The notes: generated by a model not told the origin, from the letters alone. A DNA stretch of 8,591 nt from an uncultured Oscillospiraceae bacterium (GCA_910586535.1 CAJUHS010000046.1:1-8591); one strand, 5' to 3'; positions 1 to 6,700 are shown, counted from the stretch's first letter. Made by a program: numbers and translations.

Positions 1-1
1 A

Positions 2-226
2 AGGGCGGGTATCACCGATGAGATGTCCGAGCGCCTAAAGAAGGCGTGCTGTGCGATTGCGGATACCCTTAAAAGCAATGAGCGGGGCGGCGTGAAAACC
101 TCCGAGAAAGTCGGGAACTACTCCGTTTCCTACGCCGCGGGGGCGCAGCGCACCGACGCTCAGAAGCTGGACGATACCATACAGCTGTACCTTGCCGACC
201 TCATAAAGGGGGTCAAGTGGATATGA
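2..226 (+). CDS. Head-tail connector protein, 3' part (5' end outside window)
   Basis: The frame is open from the first bases of the window and ends at TGA 224-226, giving 74 residues with no stop before them. An internal ATG at 23 exists, but the open frame to its left and the lack of a clear Shine-Dalgarno make it more likely that the gene begins upstream. The C-terminal part reads GGVKTSEKVGNYSVSY, followed by a helix ending LADLIKGVKWI. This 'vKsE.vGdySVsY' pattern, then a short helix, is seen in small Bacillota phage head-tail connector (gp6/gp15-type) proteins that sit under the portal. Its place just before a head-closure-like and a minor-capsid gene agrees. The family call rests on pattern recognition and gene order; no search was run. 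Confidence 0.7.
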   Translation, partial: RAGITDEMSERLKKACCAIADTLKSNERGGVKTSEKVGNYSVSYAAGAQRTDAQKLDDTIQLYLADLIKGVKWI

Positions 227-241
227 CAAGGCTGAGCCTTG
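227..241 (+). other. Short perfect hairpin after connector gene
   Basis: Directly after the stop codon at 224-226, CAAGGC (227-232) and GCCTTG (236-241) can pair as a 6-bp stem with a TGA loop. A run of five T follows about 10 nt later, too far for a classic intrinsic terminator. It may shield the 3' end of the upstream message or mean nothing. The rest of the gap to 316 holds only the ribosome binding site of the next gene. Confidence 0.35.
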
Positions 242-316
242 ACCCATTCCGTTTTTAATTTGTCTGTAATGTCAAATGGCGGCACGGTAATAAATTTATT
301 GCGAAAGGGTGAGAAT

Positions 317-628
317 ATGCTGACAAACGCCGACTGCACAATTATCCGTTCCGAGGACGGCGACTATCGGATCGTCGGGACATACCCCTGTATGTGGCAG
401 GAGTGCGAGGGCTACGAGGTTAAAAAGTACGGAGAGGAAAACGCGGACAAGGCTGCTGTATGGATACCCGATTTGACCGCGGAGGTTAAAAAGGGAGACC
501 GTATTGTCCGCGGGGAGATTTCCGATGTTTCCGCTTTTGACCCGGATACCGCCCTGACAGTGATGTCCGCGGCAAAGCATGATTACGGTTCGGAAGATAT
601 GCAGCACGTGGAGATAGGAGCGAGATAA
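317..628 (+). CDS. Head-closure-like phage protein (DUF6751-like)
   Basis: 103 residues. The frame is open back to about 239, but ATG 317 is the best start: the purine-rich GGGTGAG at 307-313 sits at ribosome-binding distance, and the protein then opens MLTNADCTII, a familiar start for this family. Visible pattern: an N-terminal 'LTNAD' strand, a central region with WIPDL and KKGDRIVRGEI (about residues 57-77), and a C-terminal YGSEDMQHVEIGAR. The 'nGD.ivrG' step and the closing 'yGs..MQHwEvG' are typical of small phage proteins of the DUF6751 type, found between the connector and the minor capsid gene. By position it is likely the head-completion (stopper) protein that seals the portal channel and docks the tail. 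That role is inferred from gene order. Its stop overlaps the next start (TAATG). Confidence 0.7.
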   Translation: MLTNADCTIIRSEDGDYRIVGTYPCMWQECEGYEVKKYGEENADKAAVWIPDLTAEVKKGDRIVRGEISDVSAFDPDTALTVMSAAKHDYGSEDMQHVEIGAR

Positions 629-987
629 TGGCAGGATTTACTATTAAGCCCACAAGACAGCTCTTGCAGGAGCGGGGTCTTTTGGAGGGCGGGAAAGTCC
701 AGAAATTTATTGATTCTGAATGTATCCGCCATATGGATAAGTACACGCCGTTCCAAACCGGATTTTTGAAGCGCAGCGTTATCCTCGGCACCGTTATCGG
801 GTCGGGGATCTTGCGGTATGTTGCTTCATACTCCCGTTCCGTGTACTACAATAACGCGGGGCGGGGTGTTGAGGGTACAGCGAGGGGAGGCTTGCGCGGG
901 AGGAACTGGTTCGAACGCATGAAAGCGGCTTGCTCAAAGCTTATCCTTGACGGTGCGCGAAAAATTTCAGGAGCAAGGAGGAAATGA
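628..987 (+). CDS. Minor capsid/neck protein (Minor_capsid_2-like)
   Basis: 119 residues, starting at ATG 628, which shares one base with the previous stop (TAATG). AGGAG at 616-620 lies 7 nt upstream. The pattern fits the phage 'minor capsid protein' family common in Bacillota: a helix leading to MDKYTPFQTGFLKRS (residues 36-50), where most relatives have a 'D.yVP..TG.L..S' motif, then a hydrophobic strand. Near the C-terminus comes RGGLRGRNWFERMKA (86-100), matching the 'G.rG..WferMka' signature. The protein is basic at its C-terminal end (KISGARRK). It belongs to the HK97-gp10/neck group in a broad sense and is expected at the head-tail interface. Family assignment is fairly secure; the exact structural role is inferred from order. 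Confidence 0.82.
   Translation: MAGFTIKPTRQLLQERGLLEGGKVQKFIDSECIRHMDKYTPFQTGFLKRSVILGTVIGSGILRYVASYSRSVYYNNAGRGVEGTARGGLRGRNWFERMKAACSKLILDGARKISGARRK
975..981 (+). promoter_or_regulatory. Ribosome binding site deciding a TTG start
   Basis: AAGGAGG at 975-981 lies 9 nt before TTG 991. The nearby ATG at 984 is in another frame, so this site settles the TTG as the start of the tail-terminator-like gene. The site overlaps the 3' end of the preceding gene. Confidence 0.75.
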
Positions 988-990
988 TTT

Positions 991-1428
991 TTGGTACAAA
1001 GTATAATTGAGGGGCTCCGGAATTATCTTGCGGAGTGCCCTCTTTTAGCGGAAATACCCGTCAGGGACAGGCACGTCAACTGGACGGCGGCGGATAAGCA
1101 CAACTACGGTATTTTTCAGGACGGAAACGTCCCCATCGGCGAGCCGTACATAAACGGAAATCAGGAAATGCTGTATACAGCACAGATAAACGTCCGCAAG
1201 CTTACCGACAGCGACGTTAGGCGGCTTGAGGCAAGTGCATGGGTCGAACGTTTACAGCGGTGGCTTCAGGTGCAGACGAAAGCCGACAATCTGCCGGAAA
1301 TGCCCGAGGGCTGCGTTCCCACTGAGATAGAAGCCACAAACGCCGGACTTCTTGACGCGGACGCTGCCGGAAACAAAGGCGTTTACATGGTGCAGATCGC
1401 ACTTACTTACACTATTTACGGAGGTTGA
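991..1428 (+). CDS. Tail terminator-like protein (Minor_capsid_3-like)
   Basis: 145 residues from a TTG start 3 nt after the preceding stop. The protein opens with an amphipathic helix (IIEGLRNYLAECPLL), then alternates strands and helices. It carries a tryptophan-rich helix AWVERLQRWLQVQ (about residues 83-95) and ends on a strand, YMVQIALTYTIYGG. This layout matches the small phage proteins between the minor capsid and tube genes that are often mislabelled 'chloramphenicol resistance protein' or 'minor capsid protein from bacteriophage'. In such phages the protein in this slot caps the head-proximal end of the tail tube. The function is inferred from order, size and secondary-structure pattern. 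The gene has nothing to do with drug resistance. Its last codons contain the ribosome binding site of the next gene. Confidence 0.68.
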   Translation: MVQSIIEGLRNYLAECPLLAEIPVRDRHVNWTAADKHNYGIFQDGNVPIGEPYINGNQEMLYTAQINVRKLTDSDVRRLEASAWVERLQRWLQVQTKADNLPEMPEGCVPTEIEATNAGLLDADAAGNKGVYMVQIALTYTIYGG

Positions 1429-1432
1429 TATT

Positions 1433-2005
1433 ATGCCGGAAAACGAAAATACTACACCGAAAACAGTACAGGAAAACGAAGCGAAGCAGGTCAAGGAGCT
1501 GCTTGTAATGCGTACACAGATAATTCCCGCCATGAATCTGGGGACGGAAACGGCTCCCGACTGGGCAGTCTGCGGAAGGGGCTGGAAAAAGTTTTCAGAA
1601 AGCCCAAACGCTCAGACCGAAAGCGTAAAGTACATCAATATGGAATCGGAAGCCACTGACACCACGTCCTACTCGCCCAAGTACGCCTTTGAATGCGATC
1701 TTATGGCTTCGGAGCGTACCGTCAAGGAGGTCTACAGCATTGCAAAGGGCAGAAAAACAGGCTCCGACTGCGTTCGTCCGTTTCTTGTCATTGACAAGTT
1801 TGACCCCGTGGATGGCGGCGGTTATGTGGCATGGTACGAGAAGCTTGCCGTGGCGGTATCGTCCATAGACGGCGACAAAAAGATGACTGTATCCGGCGAT
1901 CTGAACGCTCAGGGCGATACGGTAAAGGGCGTCGCGACTATCAGCGCGGACGGAAAGATATCCTTTACGCCAGACAGTGGTTCGGATACGAATGAAAATG
2001 CATAG
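1433..2005 (+). CDS. Major tail (tube) protein
   Basis: 190 residues. The frame is open upstream to 1352, but ATG 1433 is preferred: GGAGG at about 1420-1424 is well placed and overlaps the end of the previous gene. The first 20 or so residues are acidic and low in complexity (PENEN, QENEAKQ). The core has the pattern of Gram-positive siphophage tube proteins: WKKFSESPN (about residues 51-59), then VKYINMESEATDTTSYSP with its 'YI.d....t..y.p' step, a strand-rich middle, RPFLVIDKFDP, and AWYEKLAVAVSSI. These proteins polymerise into stacked hexamer rings forming the tail tube. Size and position, directly before two chaperone genes and upstream of the tape measure, support the call. No C-terminal Ig-like extension is seen; the protein ends in a Ser/Asp/Asn-rich tail. 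Confidence 0.85.
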   Translation: MPENENTTPKTVQENEAKQVKELLVMRTQIIPAMNLGTETAPDWAVCGRGWKKFSESPNAQTESVKYINMESEATDTTSYSPKYAFECDLMASERTVKEVYSIAKGRKTGSDCVRPFLVIDKFDPVDGGGYVAWYEKLAVAVSSIDGDKKMTVSGDLNAQGDTVKGVATISADGKISFTPDSGSDTNENA

Positions 2006-2016
2006 GAGGAAAATTT

Positions 2017-2379
2017 ATGGCAAAGTTTGATTACGTAAGAAAGCCCGCCGTTATGGAGGCATACGGCAAAAAGTATCCCATTCCCACGAAAACAGCCGTC
2101 CTTGTGGACGGTGTGGCTGAAATAAACCGGAAGCTTATGGAATGCAAGAATACTTTCGAGGTCGTCAAAGTCACCAAGGAGGGAATCGGTCTCTTTATCG
2201 GCGATGAGGAAACCAACAGGATTTTCTCCGCTCCCGACGGCGAGATCGACACCGACGAGCTGGCGGCGTTCTGGTTTGCCCTTAATACCGAGAGCAACAA
2301 AGCTACCCAAGAGGTCATCGAAAAGTACAATCCCAAACCCGCCGGCGAGATCAGGAAGCCGCCCGTCGGTAAAAAATGA
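2017..2379 (+). CDS. Tail assembly chaperone, first of pair (gpG-like)
   Basis: 120 residues, ATG 2017, with AGGAGG at 2004-2009 overlapping the tail tube stop codon. The protein opens AKFDYVRKPAVMEAYGKKYPIPTKTA, resembling the 'f.i.g..y.ip......' opening of small chaperones. It is otherwise mixed alpha/beta and acidic in the middle, and ends in a Pro/Lys tail (PAGEIRKPPVGKK). In siphophages two overlapping genes between tube and tape measure encode chaperones that coat the tape measure during tail assembly and are absent from the finished virion. Here the second gene is a recognisable Gp15 family member, so this one takes the first slot. The gene ends on AAAAAATGA, overlapping the next start by 4 nt. 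The call rests mainly on context. Confidence 0.68.
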   Translation: MAKFDYVRKPAVMEAYGKKYPIPTKTAVLVDGVAEINRKLMECKNTFEVVKVTKEGIGLFIGDEETNRIFSAPDGEIDTDELAAFWFALNTESNKATQEVIEKYNPKPAGEIRKPPVGKK

Positions 2380-2381
2380 TG
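2371..2381 (+). other. A6 run, stop and overlapping ATGATG between chaperone genes
   Basis: The sequence is GGT AAA AAA TGA TG in the frame of the first chaperone. The last A of the run begins ATG 2376, in the -1 frame. No good Shine-Dalgarno lies at normal distance before that ATG; the 20 nt upstream are mostly C/G then A. The second chaperone is therefore made either by termination-reinitiation at ATGA or by a -1 slip on AAA. A slip would fuse the two proteins without a gap, since the second frame is open from 2373. A -1 frameshift between tail chaperone genes is widespread in siphophages; its use here is not shown. Confidence 0.5.
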
Positions 2382-2954
2382 TACGCGTCCGAAAACTTTC
2401 CGACGAGTTTTATGTCCGCGGACGGAACCGAGTATCCCATACATTCCGATTTCCGGGAGTGGATACGGTTTGAGAGCCTTATCACCGACGCAGACGTGCC
2501 GGAAGGTTTGAAATTTTTTATCGCGCTGCGGCTGATCTTCGCGGACAACGTCCCCGACGATTTTCACGCGGCGCACGAATTTGTATCGTGGTTCTACCGC
2601 GGCGGTAAAGAGCTTTCCGACAAGAACAGCGGCGGAGATATACAGCTTACGAGCCGCCGTGTGTACGATCTGGAGTATGATTCGGAGTACATATACGCGG
2701 CGTTTCTGGAGCAGTACGGAATTGACCTGAGCGATATACCATATCTGCACTGGTGGAAATTCCTCGCGCTGTTCAAGGGTCTGCACGACTGTAAAATGAC
2801 AGATATCATGGGCTACCGCGGCGCGGAGATAACGGACGATATGCCCAAAAGCAGGCAGGCGTTTTTATTGGATATGCAGGAGCTTTATGAGCTTCCGGTG
2901 TCGCTTACGGAGCGGCGGAGGATCGAGGCGGCGAAGAGGTTTTTGGAGGGGTAA
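2376..2954 (+). CDS. Tail assembly chaperone, Gp15 family
   Basis: 192 residues, ending TAA 2952-2954. The family is recognisable as bacteriophage Gp15 (named from a Listeria phage): an N-terminal 'g.eYpI.sDFR..IRFE' step at residues 17-33, a tryptophan/tyrosine motif SWFYRGGK (71-78), and the core DSEYIYAAFLEQYGIDL (102-118) followed by PYLHWWKFLALFKGL (122-136) and MGYRG (145-149). Length agrees with the usual size of about 190. These proteins follow the first chaperone and precede the tape measure, and act as the second tail assembly chaperone. The start overlaps the upstream stop, and ATG 2376 is followed at once by ATG 2379, so either could be used. It is the last gene before the reverse-strand insertion. 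Confidence 0.88.
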   Translation: MMYASENFPTSFMSADGTEYPIHSDFREWIRFESLITDADVPEGLKFFIALRLIFADNVPDDFHAAHEFVSWFYRGGKELSDKNSGGDIQLTSRRVYDLEYDSEYIYAAFLEQYGIDLSDIPYLHWWKFLALFKGLHDCKMTDIMGYRGAEITDDMPKSRQAFLLDMQELYELPVSLTERRRIEAAKRFLEG

Positions 2955-2984
2955 AAAAATTCGCCCCGCTTTTTCGGCGGGGCG
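2953..2984 (-). terminator. Intrinsic terminator of the reverse-strand gene
   Basis: An 8-bp GC stem pairs CGCCCCGC (2962-2969) with GCGGGGCG (2977-2984) around a 7-nt loop. On the plus strand seven A (2953-2959) precede the stem, so the minus-strand transcript has the stem followed by AA and a run of seven U: a textbook Rho-independent terminator about 10 nt after the minus gene's stop. In the plus direction the 3' side (GCAATGATTATTATT) has no continuous T run, so it should stop rightward transcription poorly. Confidence 0.88.
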
Positions 2985-2994
2985 GCAATGATTA

Positions 2995-3402
2995 TTATTT
3001 TTCATATCCGCAACTTTTGCAAACTCGGATATTTGTAGGGTTTGTTTCGTCACATTCGGGACAAACCCAACCATTTGCACCGGACTTTTCCTTTGCAGCA
3101 ATTGCAGATAAACTCATTTTGGAATTCACCCCGTCCGGATTTTTTGTCATTGTTTGAGATTGTTTCCAAAGCTGTGATATAATGTGTTCTTGATTTTCAA
3201 GTACGCTTGCAAGTGCAAGATTTATTACCGAATACAGTGCAGTTGCAATCCACACTGATAACATAAGCACTGCGTTAAAGTGCTCAGCGGTATAAAGGCG
3301 ATTAATTTCAACGGTTTTAAATTTAAATCCTAAAATAACACCGCCTATCAGCCCTAAAACAGCAACGACAATTATAATATTTCTTAATGTTGATGGTTTC
3401 AT
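2995..3402 (-). CDS. Two-helix membrane protein with C-terminal RanBP2-like zinc ribbon (moron)
   Basis: 135 residues on the minus strand. Start ATG at 3402-3400 is set by AAGGAG (3416-3411) 8 nt upstream and by a promoter just before it; a longer in-frame start at 3465 would lie upstream of the transcript. Visible layout: a short basic N-terminus, transmembrane helix 1 (residues 8-26, rich in I/V/G/L), a short loop, helix 2 (about 44-67), a polar linker, then a zinc ribbon with W112, C114, C117, N121, C128 and C131. The spacing W-x-C-x2-C-x3-N-x6-C-x2-C is the RanBP2-type consensus. Zinc ribbons of this kind are common at the ends of bacterial membrane proteins. No specific family is recognised. 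The gene faces against the tail operon, has its own promoter and terminator, and is AT-rich. It probably acts in the host membrane, perhaps as a lysogenic conversion or superinfection exclusion factor; that role is inference. Confidence 0.8.
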   Translation of the reverse strand: MKPSTLRNIIIVVAVLGLIGGVILGFKFKTVEINRLYTAEHFNAVLMLSVWIATALYSVINLALASVLENQEHIISQLWKQSQTMTKNPDGVNSKMSLSAIAAKEKSGANGWVCPECDETNPTNIRVCKSCGYEK

Positions 3403-3410
3403 ATAAAAAT

Positions 3411-3416
3411 CTCCTT
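3411..3416 (-). promoter_or_regulatory. Ribosome binding site of the reverse-strand gene
   Basis: The minus strand reads AAGGAG here, 8 nt ahead of ATG 3402. It decides the start of the membrane protein. Confidence 0.75.
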
Positions 3417-3432
3417 TTATGCAATTTTTATA

Positions 3433-3461
3433 ATTGTACCACATATTGAGAATTTTTTCAA
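3433..3461 (-). promoter_or_regulatory. Sigma-A type promoter for the reverse-strand gene
   Basis: On the minus strand a -35 box TTGAAA (3461-3456) is followed by exactly 17 bp and a -10 box TACAAT (3438-3433). TGG directly before the -10 box gives the extended TGn motif. Transcription would begin near 3426, leaving a leader of about 24 nt that just holds the ribosome binding site. With the terminator at 2953-2984 this makes a one-gene unit. The sequence alone does not show whether a repressor controls it. Confidence 0.8.
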
Positions 3462-3471
3462 GCATTTTTGG

Positions 3472-3477
3472 AAGGAG
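3472..3477 (+). promoter_or_regulatory. Ribosome binding site deciding a TTG start
   Basis: AAGGAG at 3472-3477 lies 8 nt before TTG 3486. It favours that codon over the upstream in-frame TTG at 3468, which would place the site inside the gene. Confidence 0.7.
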
Positions 3478-3485
3478 TTGATAAT

Positions 3486-3653
3486 TTGAACCCCCAAAAA
3501 TCCGAATGGATAAAAATAAAATGTCCCTACTGCGGGTATCAAATGCCCATAGAACGGGATAAAAATGCAGTTTGCAGGGGATTGCGCGTACAGTGCAAGG
3601 CTCGAAACTGCAAAAAAAGATTTGAGATAGTTATAAACAGCGAGATCAAGTAG
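3486..3653 (+). CDS. Small zinc-ribbon protein (Com-like fold possible)
   Basis: 55 residues from TTG 3486 to TAG 3651-3653. Five cysteines are seen: C13-P-Y-C16 in a knuckle (KIKCPYCGYQMPI), then C30, C37 and C42 in a second part (VCRGLRVQCKARNCKKRFEI). The protein is basic and has no membrane segment, so it is probably a small nucleic-acid or protein binding zinc ribbon. Similar short 'IKCPyCGy.MPI...CrG..v.CK.r.CkkxFEI' proteins occur in gut Clostridia phages, usually unnamed. The closest functional parallel I know is phage Mu Com, a zinc-binding translational activator, but the cysteine spacing differs. It lies between the chaperones and the tape measure gene, pointing the same way as the tail genes, 49 nt before the tape measure start. 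Its role is unknown. Confidence 0.68.
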   Translation: MNPQKSEWIKIKCPYCGYQMPIERDKNAVCRGLRVQCKARNCKKRFEIVINSEIK

Positions 3654-3672
3654 TGCCATTATGTGCCGATGA

Positions 3673-3699
3673 TCTCACATTACTTTTCGTGAGGTGAGA
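3673..3699 (+). promoter_or_regulatory. Hairpin that could mask the tape measure ribosome binding site
   Basis: TCTCAC (3673-3678) can pair with GTGAGA (3694-3699), or CTCAC (3674-3678) with GTGAG (3689-3693). The two GTGAG copies are in tandem and contain the GAGGTGAG Shine-Dalgarno (3691-3698) for TTG 3703. Either pairing would reduce ribosome access. The stems are short (5-6 bp) and the effect is inferred. Confidence 0.35.
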
Positions 3700-3702
3700 A
3701 AA

Positions 3703-6700
3703 TTGGCGGCAGACGGTAAATTACTATTTGAATCGGGCATAGACACCGGCGGTTTTGTTTCGGGTATTGCAACAATGACGACAGCGGCTGCGGCTGCGGC
3801 GGCAACTATCACGGCAGGGCTTTCTGCGGCGGCAATAAAAGTGGGTTCCGGCTTCGAGGCTTCCATGTCTCAGGTGGCGGCTACCATGGGTATCACGTCA
3901 GCCACAGCGGAATTTGAAACGCTTTCCGCCGCGGCAAAGGAAATGGGCGAAAGCACAAAATTCTCCGCTTCCCAAGCGGGCGAGGCTCTTAATTACCTTG
4001 CCCTCGCAGGATACGACGCGGGAAAAGCCGTATCGGCTCTGCCGACCGTCCTTAACGTCGCGGCGGCGGGCGGTATGGAGCTTGCCGCCGCTTCCGATAT
4101 GATCACCGACGCTATGTCCGCCCTCGGTCTGGAAACGTCCCAAATGGCGGATTTTTCGGACAAGCTGGCGGTCACGGCGCAAAAGTCCAACACGTCCGTG
4201 TCCCAGCTCGGCGAGGCTATTCTTACAGTCGGGGGAACAGCAAAAATGCTGTCGGGCGGCGTAACCGAGATGAACACCGCTCTTGGCATATTGGCAGATA
4301 ATGGAATTAAGGGCTCGGAGGGCGGTACTGCCCTGCGAAATGTTATCCTGTCCCTGTCTGCGCCTACCGATACGGCAGCGGCGGCGCTGGATAGTCTGGG
4401 TGTTACTGCTTTTGACGCTTCCGGTGCGATGCGCCCGCTTGAGGATACTTTTGCAGACCTCAATGCGGCATTATCGTCCCTGTCCGACCAGGAGCGCACT
4501 GCCGTACTCAACGAGATTTTTAACAAAGTTGACTTGAAGTCGGTCAATGCTCTGTTGGGTACGTCTTCTGAACGTTTCGATGAATTGAGCGGGTACATAT
4601 CAGACTGTGCGGGAGCCGCGGCGCAAATGGCAGCTACCATGGACGACAACCTCAAAGGCGATCTGACTATTATGCAGTCCGCCCTTGAGGGGCTGGGCAT
4701 TGCAGCATACGAAAAATTTCAAACGCCTATGCGGACAGCTGTGCAGGAGGTCACGGCTTCTATTGGCGAGCTTTCTAAAAGCATAACAAGCGGCAGACTC
4801 GGGGAAAGCCTTGAACAGCTCGCTGTAAAATTCGGTAATTTTGTTTCTGCAGCTGCGGAACTGGTCTCCGATAAAATACTTCCCGCGGCAATAAACGGTA
4901 TGTCATGGCTTGCGGACAACGCACAGACTTTGCTTGAAGTCGCCGTCCCGATGGTTGCCGCGGTAACAGCGTTTAATGTCGCCATGAAGGGATTTACCGT
5001 GTGGCAGACAGCAGCTACAGCTATACAAACCCTGAAAACAGCCAATGAGGGGGCTACAATCGCTCAGATTGCGTTAAACACCGCGATGGAAGCAAACCCT
5101 GTCGGTCTGCTTGTCGCAGGCGTGGCAGCCCTTACGGCGGGGTTGATAGCTTTTGCTTCCGTGGGCTCCGACGCTACCGCTAAAACAGATGAATACTCAA
5201 AATCTCTGGAACGTGCACGGGAGAACGCCGAGGGAATTATAGCTTCAAGCGACAAGGAGATCGCGCTGCTTCAGGTTAAGGCGGATCGCTATGAGGAGCT
5301 TCGCAGCAGGTATGAAAGCCTTACTGACGGAGAAATGGCGGAATTCCTTGACCTTGCGGAAGAATTACAGGGAATCCTCCCCGAGGGTACAAAAGTCATA
5401 GATGAACAGACGGGTGCGTATAACAGCCTTGAAGCCGCAATCGACGGCGTTATTGAAAAAATGCGTATTCAGGCTGTGCTTAATGCCAAAAATGCGGAAT
5501 ATGAAACAGCTGTCGCAAACATATATGATTATGAAAAAAAGCTTGAAGCAGCTAAAAACGCATGGGAGAATGATTCCGATGGTAAAGCTATGATTGACGA
5601 TCCCACTTATAGCTGGCGAGCAAATGCTGTTTACAAGTATAATGATAACAGTGATGAAGCGGCGCAAAGAGCCTTTATTTCGGAATATTTCCGTACGGAA
5701 TACGCTATTGACTATGACGAGGTTCAAAAAGACCTTGAGGAAAATCAATCGGTCATAGACGAATTTGAAGAACTGTATCGTCAACAATATGAGGATTTGG
5801 CAAAAGATAACAAAGAAATTTTAAGCGAAAATAAGTCCTCACAGCAAATGGCAGCGGAGGAGTACGCCAAAAATTACACGGCTGTCATGCTTGAAAGTTC
5901 TCAAAAAATTGCTGACGCTCAATCTGAAAATTCCGCACTTCTCAAATCTGCGTGGGAAAAAGCTAATCATGAATACGCCACCGGTGTGATTGCAATCGAG
6001 TCGGAACTATGGTCGCAGAAATCCGCGCTTTTGGATCAGTACGGAAATGCCAATCTTGAGGATCATTGGCGATACTATGAAGAATTGTACAGCTATCAGC
6101 AGGACTATGCGGAGGAATCCGTCCGGCTTGCCGAAAAGGCTTCCGAGGAGCAGGTTGCGGCGCGTCAGTCGGAATGGGAAAACATTGACCGTCTGAATAA
6201 TCTCGGCTTGCTTTCCGATGAGGACGCTGCAAAAGCCCGCGCCGATTTCGTAAAAAAATATTTCAGCGATGCAGACCTGACGACCGGGAAAGGTATTACC
6301 GATGAAAATTACCGGTACCTGCAAAAGGTACACGACGACAACATCGACATGACAAAACAGTCCCTTGATGAACAGAACCAAATCGTGGACGACGGCCTGT
6401 CGGCGATAATCAAGCGGTACCGGCAAGCCTACGACGACCTTGAACAAAAGCGGAAAGCATACCGGGACAAGCTTATGGCGGTAGGCGGCGATCTGTTTTC
6501 CGTGGACGTTGCAGAGGACGAAAACGGCAAAAAGAAAACCGTCTACACTGTAAACAACGCCAAGGAACAGCTCCGGGCTATGCGCGAGTACCACGCTTCA
6601 ATCAAAAAGCTCCGGGCGGAGGGAATGTCCGACTTAATGCTGTCCGATATTACGTCCATGAACAATGAGGACAGTATGCAGTTCGCAAAATATTTATCGG

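Noticed and set aside
239..270. Plus-strand promoter TTGACC ... TGTAAT before the head-closure-like gene
   Set aside because: The spacer is 20 bp, too long for a normal sigma-A promoter, and the gene fits in the ongoing operon.
239..316. Upstream extension of the head-closure-like gene to a TTG at 239
   Set aside because: The extra 26 residues are low in charge and unlike the family start, while ATG 317 has its own ribosome binding site.
991..1428. Chloramphenicol resistance gene
   Set aside because: Family members carry this label by old misannotation; the protein is a phage neck/tail protein by position and pattern.
1438..1480. Direct repeat GGAAAACGAA (1438-1447 and 1471-1480)
   Set aside because: It falls in the low-complexity Glu/Asn N-terminus of the tail tube gene and arises from repeated E-N-E codons.
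2031..2786. 251-residue minus-strand frame opposite the chaperones
   Set aside because: It lies opposite two recognisable tail genes, has no domain pattern and no promoter; it is an antisense shadow.
3429..3434. TATAAT on the plus strand ahead of the zinc-ribbon gene
   Set aside because: No -35 box at 16-18 bp upstream; the stretch is simply AT-rich and belongs to the minus-strand promoter.
3403..3465. Longer N-terminus for the reverse-strand membrane protein
   Set aside because: The extra codons cover the promoter and ribosome binding site, so they would not be in the transcript.
3417..3659. 80-residue minus-strand frame across the zinc-ribbon gene
   Set aside because: It overlaps the minus promoter and the zinc-ribbon gene on the other strand, has no ribosome binding site, and its sequence looks random.
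3694..3705. GTG 3694 as start of the tape measure gene
   Set aside because: It lies inside the Shine-Dalgarno used by TTG 3703, and relatives begin near the AADGKLLF sequence.
3993..4700. 235-residue minus-strand frame in the tape measure region
   Set aside because: It lies opposite the conserved TP901 core, and its Ser/Ala/Arg-rich composition is what the GC-rich sense codons produce.
6007..6594. 195-residue minus-strand frame rich in Val/Phe/Leu
   Set aside because: The hydrophobic look comes from reading the antisense of Glu/Lys/Asp-rich coiled-coil codons; no start signal.
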